Both the position numbers and the translations under genes were made by a program. Below, in pieces: positions 1 to 4,828 of a stretch of DNA of 5,823 nucleotides. Numbering within the stretch: the stretch's first letter is position 1; each line of letters opens with the position of its first letter. Location of the stretch: NCBI GenBank assembly GCA_021849435.1, contig JAJZSX010000171.1, forward strand, positions 1-5,823, in the 5' to 3' direction. This stretch comes from Actinomycetes bacterium. Lineage in GTDB: Bacteria; Actinomycetota; Acidimicrobiia; Acidimicrobiales; RAAP-2. The notes under the pieces are model-generated. The model had not been told where the DNA came from. It did not search any database and saw only the letters and a program-made list of their open reading frames with translations.

Positions 1-2
1 TC

Positions 3-392
3 GCCCAGGGGGCGATCGACTACGCGGCCCAATACATGACCCAGCGTCGGGCCTTCGGCTCGCCGATCAGCGACCTGCAGGGGTTGCGCTTCATGCTGGC
101 CGATATGGCCATTCGCACCGAAGCGGCTCGGGCGTTGGTGTATCGCGCCTGTGCCGCGATCGACGACGGCGATCCCGACCACAACCTCAGCTACTTGACG
201 GCGGCCGCCAAGTCGTTCGCGTCAGACACGGCGATGAGCGTCACAGTCGACGCTGTCCAGTTGCTCGGCGGCTACGGGTTCACGAAGGACTTCCCGGTGG
301 AGCGGTTCATGCGCGACGCCAAGATCACCCAGATCTACGAAGGAACCAACCAAGTCCAACGCGTCGTCGTGGCCAAGCATCTCCTCAAGTAG
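3..392 (+). CDS. Acyl-CoA dehydrogenase, C-terminal part (5' end outside window)
   Basis: This is the C-terminal helical (FAD/tetramer-contact) domain of an acyl-CoA dehydrogenase, the flavoenzyme that makes the alpha,beta double bond in acyl-CoA esters and passes electrons to electron-transfer flavoprotein. The frame is open from base 3, so the ATG at 36 is internal. The visible 129 residues include the family signatures QRRAFGSPISDLQGLRFMLA, then VQLLGGYGFTKDFPVERFMRD, and then AKITQIYEGTNQVQR. The Glu of IYEGT is at the position of the catalytic base in medium- and short-chain enzymes. The protein ends KHLLK at a TAG, as is normal for the family, so the C-terminus is complete. The N-terminal half lies upstream. 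Substrate chain length or branching cannot be told from this part. The family assignment is secure; the exact substrate is unknown. Confidence 0.96.
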   Translation, partial: AQGAIDYAAQYMTQRRAFGSPISDLQGLRFMLADMAIRTEAARALVYRACAAIDDGDPDHNLSYLTAAAKSFASDTAMSVTVDAVQLLGGYGFTKDFPVERFMRDAKITQIYEGTNQVQRVVVAKHLLK

Positions 393-624
393 GTCAATGT
401 CTGAAAGTAGCGGCGGAATCGACGTCTTGGACGGGGGAGCAACCATCGGGCCGACTGGCTCGGACACTTCGGCCAGCACCATTCGAGGTCTCGCACGGGA
501 TCCGGCGCCGTTCGGCGTGCCGTCTTCGTCCGGCTCACGGTCGCGCCGCCTCGGCAAACAGTGACCAAATGCGGCGTGGCAAGTGAGTGAGAGTTCACGT
601 CGGTCCGCTCGTGGAATTTGATAA
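393..624. other. Intergenic region without a convincing gene
   Basis: These 232 bases separate the acyl-CoA dehydrogenase stop from the methyltransferase ATG. The only + strand candidate is a 55-codon frame from ATG 397 to TGA 562-564, starting four bases after the dehydrogenase stop. A weak AAGTAGG sits just upstream of it. Its product is Gly/Ser-rich, has no motif I recognise, and is best treated as unproven. Open frames on the minus strand here extend into the antisense of the dehydrogenase and look like shadows. I see no clear terminator or tRNA. Confidence 0.5.
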
Positions 625-1421
625 ATGGGGACACCAGACGACATCAAGCTCTCTTTCAATGAAGTCGCTGCGATATACAACCAGGTGCGGCCTTCCTATC
701 ACCCCAGAGATGTTCGACGCGCTCTTTCAGGTGATGCCGTCACAACCACGAATCGTTGAGGTTGGCCCGTGGCAGGCCAAGCCACGAAGGATCTTCTCGC
801 CCGAGGAGTATCGGTACTGGCCATCGAAATCGGTCCAGCGATGGCCGCTACGCTGCGTTCGCAATTCCCTACGGATCGGCTGCGCGTAATTGTTGCCGAC
901 TTCGAGGTGGTTGACATCGAAGCCGGCCAGGGCGACGCCGTGTTCTTTGCGAGCGCCTATCACTGGATCTCTCCGGCGGCGCAGACTGATCGACCCGCAG
1001 CATTCCTGCGACCGGGCGGCGTGGTGGCAATTGTGGAGTTAATCCAGGTCGACTCGTACGAGGATGCGGGCTTCTTCGCCGCCGCCGAGCCGATTTACGA
1101 ACGATATGGACAGGGTCACTCGGGACCCCCAGCTCCGACTCGTGAATCAGTTGTTCCGACTATCCGCGCCGTGCTGCGCGTAGATAGTCGTTTCGACTGC
1201 GTCGAAGTCCGTCAATACAACTGGGATCAGACTTACAGCGCCTTGAACTGCAGAAACCTCATGCTCTCGATGCTCTCGTATTCCGGCACCCAGATGATGC
1301 AGGAGTCCACCCGAGTTGGCCTTCTCGACGACATGGCGTCCCTCATCCGAGACGAATTCGGCGTGCCATGACCAGGCCGCTCGTTGCCACGCTCACGACC
1401 GCCACCCTCCACCGAGGCTGA
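625..1421 (+). pseudogene. Class I SAM-dependent methyltransferase, broken by three frameshifts
   Basis: The decayed gene would encode a class I (Rossmann-fold) SAM methyltransferase of about 265 residues, a normal size for the family. The ATG at 625 follows in-frame TGA and TAA and opens MGTPDDIKLSFNEVAAIYNQ, which is in frame 1 and reaches RPSYH near 702. An extra C in the CCCC run at 702-705 moves the reading to frame 2 (PEMFDALFQVMPSQP, then RIVEVGP). About one base is missing near 769, inside the glycine-rich SAM motif (EVGP/GQATKDLL), which returns it to frame 1 until the TGA at 1369-1371. That frame carries VADFEVVDI, the family-typical AYHWIS and LRPGGVVAIV. A missing G near 1361-1364 (GGCGT for GGCGGT) explains the early stop; in frame 3 the tail AMTRPLVATLTTATLHRG continues to the TGA at 1419-1421. 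The missing base also spoils the GxGxG cofactor loop. The neighbouring genes are intact, which favours true decay over sequencing error, but reads are needed to exclude error. The methyl acceptor is unknown. Confidence 0.82.
1261..1278 (+). repeat. Perfect 9-bp tandem duplication inside the methyltransferase pseudogene
   Basis: ATGCTCTCG occurs twice head to tail (1261-1269 and 1270-1278), which gives the residues MLSMLS in the stretch before YSGTQMM. Because the unit is nine bases, the frame is kept. From my memory of related methyltransferases only one copy would be expected before the YSG segment, so it looks like a replication-slippage duplication. That comparison is recalled, not computed. 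Confidence 0.75.
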
Positions 1422-1491
1422 TCCGTTACGTCGGACCTGCGACCGTCGCTGCACGGTGTTAGGGGGTCAGCAGCACCGCACAGTTTGCACA

Positions 1492-1548
1492 ATTCTGTAA
1501 TAGTTACAGTATTCTAAAATAACTAGATTATTCTATAAAAGTTGCATT
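1492..1548 (+). repeat. Three tandem imperfect 19-bp repeats, likely operator array of the NTase/HEPN operon
   Basis: The AT-rich stretch before the nucleotidyltransferase divides into three head-to-tail 19-base units with exact 19-base spacing. They are ATTCTGTAATAGTTACAGT (1492-1510), ATTCTAAAATAACTAGATT (1511-1529) and ATTCTATAAAAGTTGCATT (1530-1548). Eleven of 19 columns are identical in all three (ATTCT, AA, A, T, A and the last T), and every other column is shared by two. Nineteen bases is close to two helical turns, so the units would present the same DNA face to a bound protein. The operon's first protein begins with a winged-helix-like domain, so autorepression by binding here is a reasonable inference. 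The AT-richness contrasts sharply with the rest of the window. Confidence 0.7.
1495..1509. promoter_or_regulatory. Inverted repeat CTGTAA-N3-TTACAG
   Basis: Perfect 6-bp arms flank a 3-base spacer. The dyad lies within the first 19-bp unit, and a weaker dyad, TCTA-N7-TAGA (1513-1527), sits at almost the same place in the second. It is a plausible half-site pair for a dimeric regulator such as a winged-helix protein. The assignment as an operator is inference. Confidence 0.5.
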
Positions 1549-1552
1549 ATAG
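1533..1552. promoter_or_regulatory. Inverted repeat CTATAA-N8-TTATAG and candidate promoter core
   Basis: Perfect 6-bp arms (1533-1538 and 1547-1552) overlap the third 19-bp unit and end about 20 bases before the start codon. TATAAA (1534-1539) is one base from a -10 consensus, but I see no good -35 hexamer at the right distance, so the exact promoter is not fixed. A regulator bound here would block transcription start or early elongation. Confidence 0.4.
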
Positions 1553-1573
1553 TGTGGGGAAGAAGGAGTGCCT

Positions 1574-2164
1574 ATGAACATCGCAAGCCCCATCAGCAGC
1601 GTGGTGCCTACGCTGGACGGACCCGTCCTCGAGGTACTTGCGGGAAGCGCAATACCCCTCTCGCTCTCCGAGGTCCATCGCCGAGCATCACGCGGAGCGC
1701 TCTCTGGTATGCGAAGGGTACTCCAGCGGCTCGTGATCGAAGGAGTAGTCCTGGACGTTCCGGGCGGGTACCTCTTGAACCGTGAACACGTCGCTGCGGA
1801 CGCCATCGATGCGCTCGTCACCATTCGAGCCAGGTTCCTTTCTCGCCTGCGCACCGAAGTGGCGTCGTGGCCGTACCAAGCTGATCTAGTTGGTATCTTC
1901 GGTTCTTTTGCGCGGCGCGACGGAGACTCGAGGGGTGACATCGACATCGTGATCGTCGGAGAGGAACAGTGCCCGGATGATGTCGTGGACGAACTCGCGC
2001 GCCTCGTCATCACCTGGACTGGCAACCGCGCTCAAGTCGTGGCAATCACTCCGTCAGAACTTCGAGCGATGCGGTCCGTCAACGAGCCGATTCTCGCCGA
2101 GTGGCGCAGAGACCTCGAAGTGGTGTCCGGCAGCGCCGCTGTCTTCGAAGCAGTGCCAGCGTGA
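1574..2164 (+). CDS. Winged-helix plus minimal nucleotidyltransferase (MNT) protein, probable antitoxin-type enzyme
   Basis: The 196-residue protein has two parts. Residues about 17-70 resemble a winged helix-turn-helix: a helix pair at 31-56 (LSEVHRRASRGALSGMRRVL and following) and a short wing with GGYLLNR. Residues about 103-190 form a polymerase-beta-superfamily nucleotidyltransferase: GSFARRD at 110-116 and the metal-binding pair D122 and D124 in RGDIDIVIV. These enzymes transfer NMP groups, and in MNT/HEPN pairs the nucleotidyltransferase modifies and silences the HEPN toxin. I chose ATG 1574 because AAGGAG (1563-1568) lies five bases upstream; the in-frame GTG at 1568 overlaps that ribosome site. 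The gene follows the 19-bp repeat array and overlaps the next gene by four bases. The missing downstream third acidic residue assignment is normal for minimal NTases but was not verified. The family is secure; the antitoxin role is inference. Confidence 0.87.
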   Translation: MNIASPISSVVPTLDGPVLEVLAGSAIPLSLSEVHRRASRGALSGMRRVLQRLVIEGVVLDVPGGYLLNREHVAADAIDALVTIRARFLSRLRTEVASWPYQADLVGIFGSFARRDGDSRGDIDIVIVGEEQCPDDVVDELARLVITWTGNRAQVVAITPSELRAMRSVNEPILAEWRRDLEVVSGSAAVFEAVPA

Positions 2165-2580
2165 GCGCTCGCAAAAGCGCGTCAACGAACCCGTGCTCAC
2201 GTCCCGAGGCTCTCGCCCGGCTCGCGCAAGCGAGAAAGTTCGCCGAAGTGGCGACGTTATGCGTTGAAGACCGGTCCGACGAGGCCTTGCCGCACATGGC
2301 AGCGGCTCTCGCTGTCTTGGCAGGAATCGCAGCGGCTGACGCTGCTTGTTGCGCCAAACTGAAGCAACGCTCTCGCGGGCAGAATCATCACGATGCGGAG
2401 GACCTTGTAGCCACCATCTACCCGAATGGTTCGAACATAGCCAAGGATCTTCGTCGGCTGCTGAACGAGAAGGACAACGCCCACTACGGAGTGATGCTCG
2501 TGAATCGTTCCACGGCCGAGAGGATGGTCGGCTGGGCGCAACGTCTCATCGACTTCGCCGAAGGCGCCGTCGCCTCGTAG
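2161..2580 (+). CDS. HEPN-like small helical protein, probable partner (toxin) of the nucleotidyltransferase
   Basis: GTG 2161 overlaps the upstream TGA as GTGA, so the two genes are probably translationally coupled. Starts further upstream would lie wholly inside the nucleotidyltransferase gene. The 139-residue product is predicted all-helical: an Ala-rich helix at 41-66 (ALPHMAAALAVLAGIAAADA), then RSRGQNHHDAEDLV (70-83), a helix ending LRRLLNEKDNAHYG (97-110), and a last amphipathic helix at 117-137. This layout, and its place behind a minimal nucleotidyltransferase, match HEPN-superfamily partners. The standard HEPN RNase motif Rx4-6H is not in its usual place; instead there is K104-x3-H108-Y109, while R72-x4-H77 occurs earlier. 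It may be a diverged or inactive HEPN, or use a different site. Toxicity and RNase activity are unproven. The Tyr next to His108 is a candidate target for nucleotidylation. Confidence 0.72.
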   Translation: MSARKSASTNPCSRPEALARLAQARKFAEVATLCVEDRSDEALPHMAAALAVLAGIAAADAACCAKLKQRSRGQNHHDAEDLVATIYPNGSNIAKDLRRLLNEKDNAHYGVMLVNRSTAERMVGWAQRLIDFAEGAVAS

Positions 2581-2636
2581 CGTCCGGGTATTCGTCGATT
2601 GTTCGCGGTGCCGCGATTCCGTAGTAAGTCAGTTTC

Positions 2637-2653
2637 TCCACCAAACGCCGAAC
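2637..2653 (+). repeat. Imperfect 17-bp direct repeat, copy 1
   Basis: TCCACCAAACGCCGAAC here matches the second copy at 15 of 17 positions (C/T and G/A transitions). Both copies are preceded by AGT a few bases upstream. The two lie 159 bases apart in the gene-poor region between the HEPN-like gene and the SDR gene. Confidence 0.5.
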
Positions 2654-2716
2654 CCTGTCGCGTGTAATTCACCGATGACGAACTGTTGTACAGCCACTCC
2701 AGTTCAGAGAGTTGTG

Positions 2717-2738
2717 CCCCGCGCGCAATCGCGCGAGG
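2717..2738 (+). terminator. GC-rich hairpin, possible terminator of the NTase/HEPN operon
   Basis: CGCGCG (2720-2725), loop CAAT, CGCGCG (2730-2735) form a perfect 6-bp stem, extended after one C/A mismatch by two more G-C pairs. TCTTT follows at 2739-2743, a weak U-tract. It lies about 140 bases after the HEPN-like stop, far for an operon terminator, so it could equally be a structured element of the SDR leader. Confidence 0.35.
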
Positions 2739-2795
2739 TCTTTAGCAATGAAATCAGCCGATTTTGGCCTGAAACACCTTTCAACAACCAAAGTG

Positions 2796-2812
2796 TCCAC
2801 TAAACACCGAAC
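2796..2812 (+). repeat. Imperfect 17-bp direct repeat, copy 2
   Basis: TCCACTAAACACCGAAC is the partner of the copy at 2637-2653. Possible origins are a small mobile-element remnant, an old target or attachment duplication, or two binding sites for a regulator of the SDR gene. The sequence alone does not decide. Confidence 0.5.
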
Positions 2813-2975
2813 TTCGCTGCGCCTTAAGCGGAAAAGTATTGGATGCGTGGGACCTTTGCCTCTGGTACCGCCCATCGACGAGGGCGTCAAGTTAGGTCAT
2901 GGACGACGGCCACGCCAAGCGGGCGAGAAGTCGCGGGCGACAGAGGTGAGTCCCGACTCCGATGAGGACGTTCAG

Positions 2976-4433
2976 ATGTCGACGGTGCTCGTCACGGGCG
3001 TCACCGGTTACATCGGTGGTCGATTGATGGAGAGATTCCACATTCAGGGGGTGCGGGTGCGTTGCGTGACCCGCGATCTCGGACGGTTTGACCGTAATCG
3101 CTGGCCCGATGTGGAGGTGATCCAAGGGGACTTGTCCGATATTGACACCGCACAGAGGGCGTTGGAGGGCATTGATGTCGCCTACTACCTCGTGCACTCC
3201 ATGGCGAGCGGGCAAGCCTTCGTGGAGCGTGACCGTCAGATTGCGCTGATCTTCGCGGCCGCCGCACAGCGGGCGAATGTCTCTCGAATCATCTACCTCG
3301 GGGGACTTGGGGATTCCACCGAGGTACTCAGCGAGCACTTGAACTCACGTCATGAAGTGGGCCGGCTACTGGCCACCACCGGTGTCCCCGTGGTCGAGTT
3401 CCGCGCCGCGATCATTGTCGGCTCTGGATCCGTGAGTTTTGAAATGCTCCGATGCCTAACCGAGCGTGTGCCGTTCATGATTGCGCCGTTTTGGGTGACC
3501 AATCGCTGCCAACCAATCGGGGTGCGCAATGTTCTCGAATATCTACTCGAAGCTCTCGACCATCCCAATGCCGAAGGCATCTACGAGATTGGTGGTTCGG
3601 ACGTACTCAGTTACCGGCAGATGATGCTTGAATACGCCAACCTTCGCGGTCTGCGGCGCTGGATTTTCACTCCCCGAGTTCCTCACCCAGAATGGAGTGC
3701 CCGGTTCATCGATCTTGTCACGCCGATCCCGTACGCCATTGCCCAGCCTCTGGTCGCCGGTCTCCACATCGACATGGTGGTACGAGACGACCGTGCGCTA
3801 CGCGAATTCTCAGTGCGGCCGATGGGCTACCGCGCCGCCGTCGAACTGGCACTCACGCGAATGGCGGGCGACGAAATTGAGACCACCTGGGCCTCCAGCA
3901 TGGCCAGTTCGGGCGGGAACCAGTTTCCAGGTCGTCAACTATCGATTCACGAGGGCATGCTGACCGATAGTTACCATTTCAGTTGCTCGGCGCCACCTGA
4001 CGCCGTATTCGGAGCCGCGTGCGCGCTCGGCGGTGACGCCGGCTGGCCGTCTGGAAATGTGCTGTGGCAGATTCGAGGGATGATGGACCGGGTCGTCGGT
4101 GGGGTGGGCATGCGGCGGGGCCGTCGACATCCTCGACAGCTCCGCGTCGGCGAGCCGCTGGACTTCTGGCGGGTCGAAGCACTCCAACCATCCCATCTTC
4201 TCCGTCTACGCGCAGAGATGAAGTTGCCGGGAACGGCATGGTTGCAGTTCGAAGTATCTCCTGAGGGGGAAGGCTCCAGGGTCGATCAAACCGCGTTCTT
4301 CGATCCTCGTGGCCTGTTCGGCTATCTGTACTGGTACGTCTTCCTACCCTTTCACCGTTTCCTCTTTCCAGGACTGATCCGAGCGGTGTGCCGCAGCGCT
4401 GAATTGGACGTGGCCAAAGCACCGGCCACGTAA
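2976..4433 (+). CDS. YbjT-like SDR-family NAD(P)-binding oxidoreductase with C-terminal DUF2867
   Basis: The 485-residue protein matches the architecture and length of the YbjT group (E. coli YbjT is about 476 residues): an atypical short-chain dehydrogenase/reductase followed by DUF2867. The N-terminal nucleotide-binding motif is VTGVTGYIGG (6-15), R33 follows beta-2 as in NADP-preferring members, and GDLSD is at 51-55. The group's signatures YYLVHSM (70-76), RIIYLGGLG (104-112) and NSRHEVG (123-129) are present. DUF2867 runs from about 330 (TDSYHFSCSAPPDAVFG) to about 475. A hydrophobic aromatic stretch near 447-470 (FGYLYWYVFLPFHRFLFPG) could touch the membrane. GAGGA (2964-2968), seven bases before ATG 2976, fixes the start. 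Substrate and reaction are unknown for this family. The gene is intact, apparently monocistronic, and followed by a hairpin. Family secure, function open. Confidence 0.94.
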   Translation: MSTVLVTGVTGYIGGRLMERFHIQGVRVRCVTRDLGRFDRNRWPDVEVIQGDLSDIDTAQRALEGIDVAYYLVHSMASGQAFVERDRQIALIFAAAAQRANVSRIIYLGGLGDSTEVLSEHLNSRHEVGRLLATTGVPVVEFRAAIIVGSGSVSFEMLRCLTERVPFMIAPFWVTNRCQPIGVRNVLEYLLEALDHPNAEGIYEIGGSDVLSYRQMMLEYANLRGLRRWIFTPRVPHPEWSARFIDLVTPIPYAIAQPLVAGLHIDMVVRDDRALREFSVRPMGYRAAVELALTRMAGDEIETTWASSMASSGGNQFPGRQLSIHEGMLTDSYHFSCSAPPDAVFGAACALGGDAGWPSGNVLWQIRGMMDRVVGGVGMRRGRRHPRQLRVGEPLDFWRVEALQPSHLLRLRAEMKLPGTAWLQFEVSPEGEGSRVDQTAFFDPRGLFGYLYWYVFLPFHRFLFPGLIRAVCRSAELDVAKAPAT

Positions 4434-4435
4434 TT
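4402..4435 (+). terminator. Hairpin overlapping the SDR stop codon, probable terminator
   Basis: ACGTGGCC (4408-4415), an 8-base loop, and GGCCACGT (4424-4431) form a perfect 8-bp stem. AATT on each side (4402-4405 and 4432-4435) can extend it across a GG bulge. The 3' arm reaches the first base of the TAA stop (4431-4433). A T-containing but not pure T tract follows (TTCGGTTTCG), so it is an imperfect intrinsic terminator; mRNA 3'-end protection is an alternative role. Confidence 0.5.
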
Positions 4436-4678
4436 CGGTTTCGTCCCAACGCTCCACGTCGTTTGCATTTTCGAGCGAGACCGGAGTTCGGCGAACTCGT
4501 GTCCGTGGGTCGCCGGTGGCGTCACTGTTGGTTGAGCGCGATGTGTCGATTGACCGTCGTGCGCACGGCCAGGGGTACCTCGTTGCGACGGTGAGGGGAA
4601 GCTCGTCGGGGTCATTTGCCACCGATTGGACGCCGTCATCCATGGGGTGCATCTCGTCATGGGTGGTAGATTCATAGG
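4434..4678. other. Intergenic region between the SDR gene and the PemK-like unit
   Basis: These 245 bases carry no + strand gene. The minus strand is open in two frames with unrecognisable products that also run antisense through the SDR 3' end and the downstream gene, so I treat them as shadows. The right end holds the candidate promoter of the next unit. Confidence 0.5.
4667..4672 (+). promoter_or_regulatory. Candidate -10 box (TAGATT) for a leaderless start at GTG 4679
   Basis: TAGATT fits the actinobacterial TANNNT -10 pattern and is followed after six bases (CATAGG) by GTG. That is the spacing expected when transcription begins at the start codon itself. There is no good Shine-Dalgarno sequence and no clear -35 hexamer. 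Confidence 0.35.
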
Positions 4679-4822
4679 GTGACAGCACAAATTCGTGGTG
4701 ATGGTGATTGGGCGCAGGCTCGTCGTTCCCCCGCTTTGAGTTGTTCTGCTCTGTCCACTGGGCTCGACCAGCACCTCGGCCAGGTGCGACGCCAAATCGT
4801 CGCCCAGTCCCTGCTGAAGTAG
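4679..4822 (+). CDS. 47-codon small ORF, directly upstream of and in frame with the PemK-like gene
   Basis: GTG 4679 opens a 47-codon frame that ends at TAG 4820-4822. Its codons are G/C-rich at the third position, like the neighbours. The end of the product, LDQHLGQVRRQIVAQSLLK, looks like an amphipathic basic helix; there is no domain I recognise. The TAG is followed without a gap by GTG GTG GTG in the same frame, where the long PemK-like gene begins. Three readings are possible: a real small protein coupled to the next gene (perhaps a very short antitoxin), a regulatory leader peptide, or the true N-terminus of the next protein interrupted by an amber codon. I cannot separate these from sequence alone. 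Confidence 0.35.
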   Translation: MTAQIRGDGDWAQARRSPALSCSALSTGLDQHLGQVRRQIVAQSLLK

Positions 4823-4828
4823 GTGGTG

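Larger units (their letters stand above)
2581..2975. other. 395-base region without a convincing gene
   Basis: The SDR reading frame stays open back to 2712 in this region, but the extension is Arg/Lys/Ser-rich, has no family likeness, and the conserved start with its ribosome site is at 2976. Minus-strand frames here are short and unrecognisable. The region holds a 17-bp imperfect direct repeat and a GC hairpin, listed separately. It must contain the SDR promoter, but I cannot point to a convincing -35/-10 pair. No tRNA T-loop or anticodon-arm pattern was seen. Confidence 0.55.

Noticed and set aside
397..564. 55-codon + strand ORF just after the dehydrogenase stop
   Set aside because: It has a weak ribosome site and a low-complexity Gly/Ser/Arg product with no recognisable motif. 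It is mentioned in the intergenic note but not called as a gene.
222..680. Minus-strand open frame of 152 codons across the dehydrogenase 3' end and the intergenic region
   Set aside because: Most of it is exactly antisense to the acyl-CoA dehydrogenase in a GC-rich genome, the product has no recognisable domain, and it runs into the methyltransferase gene.
1442..1457. Small inverted repeat ACCGT-N6-ACGGT after the methyltransferase
   Set aside because: Only five base pairs with no T-tract; too weak to call a terminator.
1492..1548. CRISPR array or replication origin iterons
   Set aside because: The repeats have no spacers between them and are imperfect and too few, and no replication initiator gene is next to them. 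An operator array fits better.
1528..2025. Minus-strand open frame of 165 codons opposite the nucleotidyltransferase
   Set aside because: It is Ser/Arg/Thr-rich shadow sequence; the + strand frame has clear NTase motifs and a strong ribosome site.
2101..2160. Earlier start for the HEPN-like protein inside the nucleotidyltransferase gene
   Set aside because: It would add an Arg-rich segment overlapping 60 bases of coding sequence; the GTGA overlap start at 2161 is the usual coupled arrangement.
2712..2975. N-terminal extension of the SDR protein by 88 codons
   Set aside because: The frame is open, but the residues are basic and low in family likeness. The Rossmann motif starts directly after ATG 2976, which has GAGGA seven bases upstream.
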